Source of the DNA: Edaphobacter sp.
GTDB taxonomy: Bacteria > Acidobacteriota > Terriglobia > Terriglobales > Acidobacteriaceae
Direction: 5' to 3'
NCBI GenBank assembly: GCA_025462645.1
Contig: JAOAPB010000069.1
Span: 62,001 to 126,000, forward strand
Length of the DNA stretch: 64,000 nucleotides
The notes under the pieces: model-generated
Database searches by the model: none
The model's input: the letters and a program-made list of their open reading frames with translations, nothing else
What the model was told of the DNA's origin: nothing
Shown: one piece after another, positions 9,327 through 17,889 of the stretch
Numbering within the stretch: the first letter of the stretch is position 1
Layout: the number at the start of each line of letters is the position of its first letter
Position numbers and translations under genes: made by a program

Positions 9327-9350
9327 GGAGAAGCCAGACGGCGAAATTCA

Positions 9351-10028
9351 ATGACCAATACTCTACATCGCTATGGTAGTGCCGAGAGTTTTCAAAACGA
9401 CTTTATCGTGTTTGCCAGTCCTGCAAACGGAAAAAATGAAATTGGAAGCATTCCCAAACTGAAGAAATTCCTTGAAATGGCCTTGCCGTTTAAGCCTGTA
9501 AATATTGGCGATCCGGTTCACGGTGGTGCACTGCGGCCAGAACGAGGCTTGAATACTGCTGCAAATTGGAAGCGCGATAAGACACCGGACCTGCGTGCCG
9601 TTATCGATGGCATTGATGAACCCGCCTCAGTTGTAGCCATCTTCGACAACCTGAAGGCTGCGGAAGAGTTCCTCAGTGTCGTAGTTGAGGCTGATCTGGG
9701 CCTGTCTGTGAATATCTCCGCTTCCATCGAGGGAGCTCAACAGTGCTGCAGATTCGCCGGAATCCCTCGTCACAGCGTCGGCTATTCGCTCGGCTTCGAA
9801 GGAAAGACCGAGAAGTTACCCAACACCCAGATGCTTACCCTGACAACGATGTGTGGACACGGGATGATCTCATCAAGTCTTGCCAAGAAGATGATCGACT
9901 GGGTGAAGGAAGGTCGACGCACTCCAGAGGAAGCTGTCACCTATATGGCTCGATTCTGTTCCTGCGGCGTGTTTAATCCGCTGCGTGCAAAGCATATCCT
10001 TGAAGACGCACGAAAGAAAATGGAATAA
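9351..10028 (+). CDS. Conserved cysteine-rich protein of unknown function
   Basis: The 225-residue protein has no signal peptide or membrane segment. I do not recognise the family. It carries cysteines in motif-like settings: C132 and C133 (GAQQCCRFAG), C168 (TMCGHGMISS, with H170), and C203 and C205 (ARFCSCGVFNP). This pattern suggests bound Fe-S or another metal. The N-terminal half includes PVHGGALRPERGLN and VVAIFDNLKAAEEFLSVVVE. A good AAGGAG lies about 20 bases before the ATG, just after the Fe-S protein stop. It probably works with the product of the upstream Fe-S gene as a two-subunit redox enzyme acting on the substrate carried by the MFS protein. That role is an inference from position. 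Confidence 0.65.
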   Translation: MTNTLHRYGSAESFQNDFIVFASPANGKNEIGSIPKLKKFLEMALPFKPVNIGDPVHGGALRPERGLNTAANWKRDKTPDLRAVIDGIDEPASVVAIFDNLKAAEEFLSVVVEADLGLSVNISASIEGAQQCCRFAGIPRHSVGYSLGFEGKTEKLPNTQMLTLTTMCGHGMISSSLAKKMIDWVKEGRRTPEEAVTYMARFCSCGVFNPLRAKHILEDARKKME

Positions 10029-10156
10029 GCAGGCGAACAAAACCAAAGTAGTTGCTCGATAGGTACTGGATTTGCCCGATCTTCTTTCTCTCATAAGCTA
10101 TCTATCATCGTGTAGGTGAACCGAGCTTTCGTACGGACGCCCCTCCGGAGCCAAAG

Positions 10157-11479
10157 TTGGAGCTACAGAAAAATATTGGCAGATCGAATGCTCCAGTGCG
10201 TCCTACACGGGCGCGCCATATAGTTCTGGCGCTCATCGTCTGTGTCTACGTCATTACCTACATGGATCGAGTGAATATCTCATCGGCGATGCCGATCCTC
10301 CAGCGCGATCTGGGGCTATCCATTGTCACGGTAGGATGGATCTTTAGTTCTTTTCGATGGGGATATGCACTATTTCAAATTCCTGGAGGATGGTTCGGTG
10401 ACAGAATCGGACCCAGACGAGCACTCGCATTTGTGGTCTGCTGGTGGTCGCTCTTTACCTCTGTCACCGCACTTGCCTGGAGCGCGACATCTATCGGCTT
10501 TTGCCGATTTCTCTTCGGCGTAGGCGAGGCTGGAGCCTTTCCTATAGCAACGCGTTCCCTATCGCATTGGATGCCTGCGGAAGAACGTGGTTTCGCGCAA
10601 GGCCTGCCTCATGCTGCATCGAGATTGGGAGCCGCCTTGACGCCTCCGCTAGTCGTCATTCTCATGATGCACTTTGGCTGGCGGATGCCATTCTTCCTCT
10701 TCGGATTGCTCGGGCTCGTCTGGTCGGCGGTGTGGTACTTCTACTACCGTGATAGACCGGCGGAGCATCAAGGCGTCAACGCTGCGGAGCTACAAATCAT
10801 CCAGCGGTCCGCTTGTTCTCCTGATGCCCCCTCCAAAACCGTGCCGTGGCGACTCATCTTGACGAACCGAACAGTTTGGATGCTTTCACTCATGTATTTT
10901 TGTTACGGATATAGCATCGACATCTACTTGGATTGGTTTCCAAAATATCTTTATGACGCACGAGGACTCGATCTTAAAAGGATGGGCCTCTATGCTAGCC
11001 TTCCATTTATTGCAGGTGCGGCAGGAGATGTACTAGGGGGCTGGTTCTCCGATCGATGGGCGGCACGCACCGGAAATCTCAAAGCAGCACGCCGCGTGAT
11101 AGCTGCGCTTGGATTTTTAATAGCGACTGGCGCTATTTTGTCTGCTACGTTTGCCACGCATACGACTACGTCGGTCCTTTATTCGTGCTTGGCTGTCTTC
11201 GGTTTGGAACTTACTGTTGGTGTAGCGTGGGCCATTCCGCTTGATATCGGCGGAAATTACGCTGGCTCCATAGCCTCTATCATGAATACCTTCGGAAATT
11301 TAGGCAGCGCCATCTCCCCCGCCCTGCTAGGTTATTTAGTGCGCCTCTATAGCTGGAATGTACCATTCGTCTTATCTTCCATTCTTTGCATAGTGGCAAT
11401 ATTGTTTTGCTTCAAGATTGATCCTACCTGCAGTGTGGCAATCGATAAGCCATTGCAACCGGAAGCCATATCGTTGTAA
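10157..11479 (+). CDS. MFS transporter, anion:cation symporter (ACS) type
   Basis: The 440-residue inner-membrane carrier has about twelve transmembrane segments. The ACS hallmark region is present: VITYMDRVNISSAMPILQRD, GWIFSSFRWGYALFQIPGG and WFGDRIGPRRAL. The family takes up carboxylates such as hexuronates, galactonate, tartrate, phthalate or 4-hydroxyphenylacetate by proton symport. The start codon is TTG at 10157, preceded by GGAG with six bases between. It lies about 130 bp after the Cys-rich protein gene, on the same strand. Together with the FAH hydrolase and FCD regulator it points to uptake and breakdown of an organic acid, but the substrate is not identifiable. Confidence 0.85.
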   Translation: MELQKNIGRSNAPVRPTRARHIVLALIVCVYVITYMDRVNISSAMPILQRDLGLSIVTVGWIFSSFRWGYALFQIPGGWFGDRIGPRRALAFVVCWWSLFTSVTALAWSATSIGFCRFLFGVGEAGAFPIATRSLSHWMPAEERGFAQGLPHAASRLGAALTPPLVVILMMHFGWRMPFFLFGLLGLVWSAVWYFYYRDRPAEHQGVNAAELQIIQRSACSPDAPSKTVPWRLILTNRTVWMLSLMYFCYGYSIDIYLDWFPKYLYDARGLDLKRMGLYASLPFIAGAAGDVLGGWFSDRWAARTGNLKAARRVIAALGFLIATGAILSATFATHTTTSVLYSCLAVFGLELTVGVAWAIPLDIGGNYAGSIASIMNTFGNLGSAISPALLGYLVRLYSWNVPFVLSSILCIVAILFCFKIDPTCSVAIDKPLQPEAISL

Positions 11480-11563
11480 CTCTGGTCTAACTGCAAACAT
11501 TTTTGCGAATAATTTAATCCAGCGATTGCAAGCAATACAGAGGAATAATCATTAGGAATAACA

Positions 11564-12586
11564 ATGCTTAATCATTCGATTGATCCCAATCCCGTCATTC
11601 AGCTAATGGAGGCGTTTCGCTCTTCAAAGGCAATGTTTGTTGCAGTGTCCCTTGGAGTATTTGATCGGCTGGAGCGCAGCCCGGAGAATTTGAAGAATCT
11701 AGCATCGGATCTTGATTGTCAGCTCGATCCCCTGGAGCGCTTACTGGATGCCTGTGTTGGACTGAAGCTGGTGCGAAAACAGGATGCAATCTATAGTAAC
11801 GAGTCGGCCGCGAGCACCTATCTGTGTCGCGCAAGTCCTAATACTCTGGTTGGATATGTCCTCTATTCAAACCAGGTGCTTTATCCTCTCTGGTCTCACC
11901 TGGAGAACGCCGTCCGATATGGTGGCCATCAGTGGAAACAAATCTCCAAGCAAGACGGCGGCATCTTCGACCAGTTTTTTCAAACCAAGGAAACCATGCA
12001 AACCTTTCTTAAGGGAATGCATGGTCTAGGGACGCTAAGCTCTCCTCTCGTCGCATCTGCCTTCGACTTAGGCCGCTTCCGATTATTCGTTGATATTGGC
12101 GGTGCTACCGGTCATTTGGCAATTGCGGCTTGTGAAAGATATCCGCAGCTAAAAGCGATAGTATTTGACCTCCCCGATGTTATCGATGCGGTTCGTGATG
12201 CAGTTTCCAGTACCTCTGTCGCCTCTCAAATCGAGTTGATGAAGGGCGACATGTTTCACACCGAACAACTTCCGGAAGCGGACTTGTTTGGTTTAGGTAA
12301 AATTCTTCACGATTGGTCTGATGAAAAGGTAACCGCTCTCCTGGAAGGAATACACAAGCGGCTAAAACCCGGCGGTGGCATCCTCATTGCGGAGAAGTTG
12401 CTGGCAGAAGATAAATCCGGTCCTGTATCAGCTCACATGCAGTCGCTCAACATGCTTGTCTGTACGGAGGGTAGGGAGCGGACACTCGGCGAGTATCGCA
12501 TGCTCTTGGAAGTCACCGGATTTGTCGATGTTAGAGGCCAGCTTACTGGAGGGCCACTCGATGCGATCTTTGCAGTGAAACCTTGA
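11564..12586 (+). CDS. SAM-dependent O-methyltransferase, dimerising class
   Basis: The 340-residue protein has an N-terminal helical dimerisation domain (residues about 10-100, including FVAVSLGVFDRLE and LDCQLDPLERLLDACVGLKL). A Rossmann methyltransferase domain follows with the SAM loop FVDIGGATGHLAIA near residue 174, DLPDVIDAV, and HDWSDEKV, which places the usual catalytic His before Asp-Trp. This is the Methyltransf_2 family that includes acetylserotonin and polyketide O-methyltransferases. It follows the MFS gene on the same strand by 84 bp. Its substrate is unknown; it could methylate a phenolic or enolic intermediate, or be an independent gene. Confidence 0.82.
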   Translation: MLNHSIDPNPVIQLMEAFRSSKAMFVAVSLGVFDRLERSPENLKNLASDLDCQLDPLERLLDACVGLKLVRKQDAIYSNESAASTYLCRASPNTLVGYVLYSNQVLYPLWSHLENAVRYGGHQWKQISKQDGGIFDQFFQTKETMQTFLKGMHGLGTLSSPLVASAFDLGRFRLFVDIGGATGHLAIAACERYPQLKAIVFDLPDVIDAVRDAVSSTSVASQIELMKGDMFHTEQLPEADLFGLGKILHDWSDEKVTALLEGIHKRLKPGGGILIAEKLLAEDKSGPVSAHMQSLNMLVCTEGRERTLGEYRMLLEVTGFVDVRGQLTGGPLDAIFAVKP

Positions 12587-12674
12587 AGGCTGTTCCACAC
12601 TCTGTAACGAACTATGCTGGTCCGTCTCAATTTTTGCCATCTGAACAACGTATGTTGTAGATTGTGCTCACCCG

Positions 12675-12699
12675 ATTTCGCACTATTTCGCTTGTTGGG
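12675..12699 (+). promoter_or_regulatory. Copy 3 of the ATTTCGC direct-repeat element, upstream of the PQQ dehydrogenase
   Basis: The sequence ATTTCGCACTATTTCGC is followed by TTGTTGGG. It differs from copy 2 at only two positions over 25 nt and points toward the quinoprotein gene 214 bp downstream. The rest of the 12587-12912 gap is non-coding. It also holds a small hairpin at about 12732-12749 (ACTGG...CCAGT) and no clear promoter boxes. Confidence 0.5.
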
Positions 12700-12912
12700 A
12701 GAAAGAAAAACTGCTCTCCTAAAAGACGCAAGACTGGTTTGTAACCAGTAATAACTAACGTCTGGTTGCAGGAAGATCCAAGTTAGGCGTTTACTGCTTC
12801 AGTATCGCCTTGACCTTACAACGTCATTAGGTTGCATTGGCGTGCGGTACGAGTACATCGCTCCAAGCGCAGCGCCAGATGGAAGGCATAGGCCACAGAA
12901 AGGTATGGTCTT

Positions 12913-14805
12913 TTGAAATTCAGCTTGTTCCCCGCCGCCTTTTGTCTCCTCTCATGTGCACTCCCCGCGATGAGCCAATCCGATTGGCCTATGTTCGGCC
13001 ACGACGATGCGAGCACGCGCTACTCCCCGCTTACGCAGATCGACACCCATAACGTGCAGAACCTCACGCGGGTATGGACCTACCACATGAAGAAGGACGG
13101 CCCCGCATCGACTTCTGCTGGCACCGCAGGCAAAGGTGGAGGTCGCCGCTCCTCTCAGGCCACGCCAATTGTTGTCAAAGGCGTTCTTTACATGCCGACG
13201 CCATACAGCACCGTAGTCGCTCTCCAGCCCGAGACCGGCAAGGAGATCTGGACCTATAAGCTTGAAAAGGGACGTCCCGCCGGCCGCGCTGTTACCTACT
13301 GGCCCGGAGACAAGACTACCCCTGCCGCAGTTCTCTTTGGGACGAGCGACGGGCGTCTCATCTCCCTCGACGCGCAGACTGGAAAGCCCTCCGCCAGCTT
13401 CGGCGAGAACGGCGCCATCAACATCAAATTAGGCGTCGACAACGGCTACACCGATGCTCGATACGACCTAACCTCTCCCCCCTCCATCTATAAAAACATC
13501 ATCATCACGGGAGCGCAGGTACAGGAGTCACCCGGCGTTGGCCCCTCAGGCGACACCCGAGGATGGGACGTTCGCACCGGCAAGCTGGTATGGCGGTTCC
13601 ACTCCGTGCCTCATTCCGGTGAAGTCGGAAATGACACCTGGGCCGGTGACAGCTGGAAGAATCGCTCCGGTACCAACGTCTGGGGCTTCATGAGCGTCGA
13701 CGCTCAGCGAGGCCTGGTCTTCCTTCCCTACGGCTCGCCAAGCTACGACTTCTACGGCTCCGACCGCCAGGGTAAGAACCTCTTCGGCAACTCCATCGTC
13801 GCGCTTCACGCCGATACCGGAAAGCTCGCCTGGTACTTCCAGACCGTTCACCACGACATAACTGACTATGATCTCGAATCCGCCCCGGTCCTGATGGAAG
13901 TCACGCACGAAGGAAAGAAGATTCCCGCGGTTGCCGTCATTGGAAAGGTCGGTCTCATGTATATCCTGGACCGACGAAACGGACATCCAATCTACGGAGT
14001 AGAAGAGCGGCCGGTTCCACCGAGTGACGTCCCAGGGGAACATAGCTGGCCTACTCAACCCTTTCCTCTCAAGCCTCAGCAGCTTGGGCGCAGCAGTTTC
14101 ACATCGGCTGAGATCGCCACAGTCACTCCCGAGCACCAGAAAGTCTGCACCGACCTCCTTGCCACTGAAGGTGGCATGAAGACTGGTGGTCCCTTCACCT
14201 CGTTTGGAACCAAGCTGACCGTCATGTTTCCGGGAACCATCGGTGTCACCAACTGGCCTGGAATGTCCTTCAACGCAAAGCTTGGCTATCTCTTCGTTAA
14301 CACCGTCGACCTCGCAGACATTGGCAAAATAGCGAAATCCGAAGATGGCTCTAATCCTCCTTATGAACGGACAAGCCCATGGGGAACCTATGCTCGCTTC
14401 TGGGATCAGCAAAAATTCTGGCCCTGCCAGCAGCCACCCTGGGGTCAGCTCTGGGCCATCAACGTCAACACGGGCGACGTAGCCTGGAAGGTTCCACTCG
14501 GAATCATCGAGGAGCTTGATGCAAAGGGTATCCACGGAACCGGAGCCTTGAACTACGGTGGCTCCATCTCAACCGCTGGCGGTCTGGTCTTCATCGCTGC
14601 CACCGACGATCAACGTTTCAGAGCATTCGAGGCCGCTACCGGCAAGGAATTGTGGGTCACCAAGCTCGAAACCGGCGCCTACACCACACCCATGACCTTT
14701 CAAGGCAAGGACGGCAAACAGTACGTCATTACGGTTGCTACCGGCGGTAGCTATTACGACCGCACCAGCGGAGACTCCGTCATCGCCTTCGCCTTGCCGC
14801 AGTAA
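12913..14805 (+). CDS. PQQ-dependent dehydrogenase (quinoprotein), periplasmic
   Basis: The 630-residue protein has a signal peptide (LFPAAFCLLSCALPAMSQS) and a mature eight-bladed propeller. Propeller repeats of the form ETGKEIW, DVRTGKLVW, ADTGKLAW, NVNTGDVAW and AATGKELW recur. HHDITDYDLESAPVLMEV is typical of the soluble domain of membrane glucose/quinate dehydrogenases and PQQ sugar or alcohol dehydrogenases. It oxidises a sugar or alcohol in the periplasm using pyrroloquinoline quinone. No membrane anchor and no cytochrome c motif (CxxCH) are present, so electrons must pass to a separate carrier. The start is TTG at 12913, preceded by AAAGG. No pqq biosynthesis gene is in the window. 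The substrate is undetermined. Confidence 0.88.
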   Translation: MKFSLFPAAFCLLSCALPAMSQSDWPMFGHDDASTRYSPLTQIDTHNVQNLTRVWTYHMKKDGPASTSAGTAGKGGGRRSSQATPIVVKGVLYMPTPYSTVVALQPETGKEIWTYKLEKGRPAGRAVTYWPGDKTTPAAVLFGTSDGRLISLDAQTGKPSASFGENGAINIKLGVDNGYTDARYDLTSPPSIYKNIIITGAQVQESPGVGPSGDTRGWDVRTGKLVWRFHSVPHSGEVGNDTWAGDSWKNRSGTNVWGFMSVDAQRGLVFLPYGSPSYDFYGSDRQGKNLFGNSIVALHADTGKLAWYFQTVHHDITDYDLESAPVLMEVTHEGKKIPAVAVIGKVGLMYILDRRNGHPIYGVEERPVPPSDVPGEHSWPTQPFPLKPQQLGRSSFTSAEIATVTPEHQKVCTDLLATEGGMKTGGPFTSFGTKLTVMFPGTIGVTNWPGMSFNAKLGYLFVNTVDLADIGKIAKSEDGSNPPYERTSPWGTYARFWDQQKFWPCQQPPWGQLWAINVNTGDVAWKVPLGIIEELDAKGIHGTGALNYGGSISTAGGLVFIAATDDQRFRAFEAATGKELWVTKLETGAYTTPMTFQGKDGKQYVITVATGGSYYDRTSGDSVIAFALPQ

Positions 14806-14879
14806 GAGCTTGCTGAGAAGAACAGATACTCACGGCTGCGATAGCTCACAGCGAGTGATACAAGGAAGTGAGGAACAGG

Positions 14880-15872
14880 ATGAACGCAAGGTACCAAAGG
14901 AACTCTCTGTTGCCCGGAAGAAACTTCGCTCGCGTCTTGCTGGCTCTCAGCCTTCCCCTCCTGACGGCATCGGCTCAGATCGCTCCCAAGCCCAGCGTCT
15001 CCACAGCGGGTGCGGGAGGCAATAGCTTCAACGGTCCCGAATATGTGCGCTACCCAAACCAGAAGGATCTGCAGGACAGAAGAATCGATATGTTCATTGG
15101 CGACTGGCATGATTCTCTGCCTCGTCGCGTGTACGGCTCTCTCATCCTGCGAGACATTCTCACGAAGGGGGACAACCTCAACCCGCCACAAAAAGGTGCC
15201 GTCCTCGAAAGCGCCAACTTCCTCTCCTACGGCCGCCTTCAACCGCACGAATCCACCATTCCCTCGCAGCTTCAAAGCGTGCAGGAGGTCTACTACATTC
15301 TCGGCGGCGCCGGAGAGATCACGGCAGGGGAAAAGAGCTTCGCCCTTCACAAGGATGTTGCTATCCTCATGCCGGCTGACCTCTCCTTCGTCATGAAGAA
15401 CACCGGCGAGGAACCGCTCACGATGTACGTCGTCAATGAGCCTCTCCCCGCAAACTTTCATCCCATCAAGCAGATGTTGATGGCGGATGAGCGACTGGTT
15501 CCAGTCAGAACCCCTCTGCTCGCCTCCCCCTATACCATCCCCGGAGCCTCCGGGCACTGGGCGCACATCGTCCGCGATCTCTTCAACAAGAATGACGGCC
15601 TCGCGACGATAGGCGACATTATCACCGTTGAGATAAACCCAATCTCCATGGGAGAGCCGCACCCACATCAGCCGGGTCATGAGGAGATATGGGCTGCCAT
15701 CGATGGCACGAGCCTTGCTTTCATCGGTACGGAGCTCCGCGTGCAGCCACCTGGCGTGGCGTACATGCTTCGCCCCGATGGCCTGATGCAGCACTCGAAC
15801 ATCAACTCCGGCGATACACCGGTGAAGTTTCTCTGGTTCTCCACTTCGACGGGGTACTCAGGCAAGAAATAG
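14880..15872 (+). CDS. Secreted two-domain cupin protein
   Basis: From the ATG at 14880 the protein has 330 residues. An in-frame GTG at 14868 would add four residues, but AGGA sits correctly for the ATG. A signal peptide (FARVLLALSLPLLTASAQ) is followed by two cupin folds. The first is around residues 90-170 (SVQEVYYILGGAGEI, then LHKDVAILMPADLSFVMKN). The second is near 240-325 (GEPHPHQPGHEEIWAAIDG, then HSNINSGDTPVKFLWFS). The His-rich stretch in the second fold looks able to bind a metal. The gene follows the PQQ dehydrogenase by 74 bp on the same strand and may be cotranscribed, possibly acting on its periplasmic product. The reaction is unknown. Confidence 0.75.
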   Translation: MNARYQRNSLLPGRNFARVLLALSLPLLTASAQIAPKPSVSTAGAGGNSFNGPEYVRYPNQKDLQDRRIDMFIGDWHDSLPRRVYGSLILRDILTKGDNLNPPQKGAVLESANFLSYGRLQPHESTIPSQLQSVQEVYYILGGAGEITAGEKSFALHKDVAILMPADLSFVMKNTGEEPLTMYVVNEPLPANFHPIKQMLMADERLVPVRTPLLASPYTIPGASGHWAHIVRDLFNKNDGLATIGDIITVEINPISMGEPHPHQPGHEEIWAAIDGTSLAFIGTELRVQPPGVAYMLRPDGLMQHSNINSGDTPVKFLWFSTSTGYSGKK

Positions 15873-15951
15873 GATCCGGCTACGAACTCCGAGTCTGGGT
15901 ATTGGCTGGGGATTGGCCTAGGGCTTGGACCGGTGCTTTGTGTCTAATATA

Positions 15952-15976
15952 TTCCCGTCAGCTCCTCTGGCGGGAA
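15952..15976 (+). terminator. Hairpin between the cupin gene and the ABC permease
   Basis: TTCCCGTCAG and CTGGCGGGAA pair over 10 bp (one G-T pair) with a 5-nt loop. No T-run follows, so if it is a terminator it is a weak one. Confidence 0.3.
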
Positions 15977-16021
15977 ACGGTGCACCGCTGCGATACTTGT
16001 AAGAGTCTAATCTTTACTTGT

Positions 16022-17296
16022 ATGGCCACTCCCAGTCTCACCAAACCGAGTTCCTTCGAACGCACGCTTGCCAGCGCACGCTCCACCATGTTGTTCAGCG
16101 AGATTGTGCGCCTCGCCGTCGATAGCTTCCGTGCCAGCAAGGTGCGGTTCCTGCTGACAATGCTGGGTATGGTCATCGGCTCGGCATCGATCATCCTCGT
16201 TGTGACGCTGGGACTTACGGGTAAGCAGTACGCCCTCAACCTCATCTCGAGCATCGGGCCCAACATGATCGAGATGCAGTACAACGGTGGCAGCATCGCC
16301 GGGCCCGACAACACCAGCACCCCCGACTCCATGACGCGCGATGACATGAACGTCGTCGTCGAGCAGGTCCCCGGCATCATCGCATCCTCGCCGATGCTCG
16401 AGTTCCACGACCGCGTCAGCATGGGGGGCGGTATCGTCAAGGACACGATGCTGCTCGGCGTCTCCCCTCAGTACAAAGAGGTCCGCAACCTCGCCATCCT
16501 CGCAGGCCGTTTCTTCGACGAGCAGGATGCTATCTCGCACACCAAGGTTGCGGTCATCGTCGAGCCCTTTGCCAAGGCGCTCTTCGGCAGTGCCCGCGCC
16601 GCCGTCGGTCAGAGCATCACTGTAAGAGGAATTCCGTTTGTCATCATCGGCGTCTTCAAGGAGCGCGTCGAGACCTTCGGCCAGTCCGAGATCAGCGAGC
16701 AGACTATCCTGATCCCTTACGAGGTCGCCCGCTACTTCGATGGGACCAATACCGTGAAGCAGATCTTCTTCACGATGAGGGATACCTCGCTGGTGGTTCC
16801 TGCCTCCGAACAGATCCTTAACATTATCAAGAGCCGCCACCGCCCCACATCCGTCTATACCGCCTTCAACCTCACGCAGGTGCTCAACGTGATGGCGCAG
16901 ATCGCCAACATGCTGACGATCGTGCTCACGCTTGCCGCTGCCATCACCCTCATCGTCAGCGGTGTCGGCATTATGAACAGCATGCTGGCCAACGTGCAGT
17001 CGCGCCTCAAGGAGATCGGCATCCGCAAGGCGTTGGGTGCAACCAGTCACGAGATCCGGATGCAGTTCCTTACCGAGGCGGTGTTCCTCTCATTGAGCGG
17101 CGGGATGATCGGCACCATACTCGGCCTGGCGATTCCGATGTCGGTCAGCTTCCTTACACCCTTCAAGATTCCCGTCTCGCCGTGGTCTGCGGTGATCGCC
17201 CTTGGCACATCTGTGCTCGTAGGTGTGCTCTTCGGGACGCTACCGGCGAATCGCGCCGCGCGGCTCGATCCTGTACAGACACTCAAGTACGAGTAG
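16022..17296 (+). CDS. ABC transporter permease, MacB/FtsX type
   Basis: The 424-residue inner-membrane protein starts at the ATG at 16022. One N-terminal transmembrane segment (FLLTMLGMVIGSASIILVVT) is followed by a large periplasmic MacB_PCD-like domain of about 220 residues. Three C-terminal segments then contain VSGVGIMNSMLANVQSRLKE, GIRKALGATSHEI and FGTLPANRAARLDPVQTLKY, the classic FtsX/MacB signature. Such permeases work by mechanotransmission with an ATPase and often a membrane-fusion protein to export peptides or lipoproteins. No ATPase or fusion protein gene lies next to it, so it is either an orphan or served in trans. Confidence 0.88.
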   Translation: MATPSLTKPSSFERTLASARSTMLFSEIVRLAVDSFRASKVRFLLTMLGMVIGSASIILVVTLGLTGKQYALNLISSIGPNMIEMQYNGGSIAGPDNTSTPDSMTRDDMNVVVEQVPGIIASSPMLEFHDRVSMGGGIVKDTMLLGVSPQYKEVRNLAILAGRFFDEQDAISHTKVAVIVEPFAKALFGSARAAVGQSITVRGIPFVIIGVFKERVETFGQSEISEQTILIPYEVARYFDGTNTVKQIFFTMRDTSLVVPASEQILNIIKSRHRPTSVYTAFNLTQVLNVMAQIANMLTIVLTLAAAITLIVSGVGIMNSMLANVQSRLKEIGIRKALGATSHEIRMQFLTEAVFLSLSGGMIGTILGLAIPMSVSFLTPFKIPVSPWSAVIALGTSVLVGVLFGTLPANRAARLDPVQTLKYE

Positions 17297-17827
17297 ATCG
17301 CGACGCAGCGATATTCATCTCAGACTACCTCTTTCTCGCCGTCACACCCCGAGGCGTTTCCCACCGTCACCCTGAGAGCGTTCTTGCCGTCATCCTGAGC
17401 GCAGCGAAGGATCCCGAGGGTCTCTACTCAACACCCACTGCTAACCCTTTCAGCAACAAAACTCAACGGTGTGGCCTTTTGCCTGTTTTCTATCAAGTCC
17501 CAAGCAGACAGCAGACAATTGCCAACTAAGCTCCTCACGTCCCCTTCGTGAGGGGTATTTTCGGGGATAAATGGTTCCATTTCTGCAGATTACTGGTTTG
17601 AATTCGATGTTTTTTCGAATCAGAGTCCCTTGATAATCTATTCCTCCATGAACCGATAAGAAGAGAAACATACGCTGTACAGACCTTTGGGTCCTTAGCT
17701 GCGCTCAGAATGACAGCAAGAACCTGCAACAGCAGGGAACAACAGCAATAACGAGAACAGCGGCAAGAGCACGGCAGCGCAACCGCCTGTCCTACGACTT
17801 CATAGTCAGAGGGGCTGCTTTCAAAAG
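17297..17827. repeat. Intergenic region with two oppositely oriented copies of a dispersed repeat
   Basis: No gene is seen. Copy one, at about 17388-17423 (+), reads CGTCATCCTGAGCGCAGCG and continues AAGGATCCCGAGGGTCT. Copy two, at about 17681-17720, is its near reverse complement (AGACCTTTGGGTCCTTAGC, then TGCGCTCAGAATGACAGC). Together they form a long imperfect inverted pair. Related copies occur inside asnS (32803-32842) and at 58526-58558. Dispersed GTCATYCTGAGCG elements of this kind are common in acidobacterial genomes. Confidence 0.6.
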
Positions 17828-17872
17828 AAACGCGTCAGCCTCCGCAAAGTTTCTGCGGAGGCTGACGCGTTT
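17828..17872 (-). terminator. rplI: Strong intrinsic terminator of the rplI operon
   Basis: A perfect 19-bp stem (AAACGCGTCAGCCTCCGCA and its complement) with a 7-nt loop lies 18 bp downstream of the rplI stop. On the minus strand it is followed by a T-rich stretch (TTTCTTTTGA). Confidence 0.85.
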
Positions 17873-17889
17873 TATAACCCTGCCTGAAA

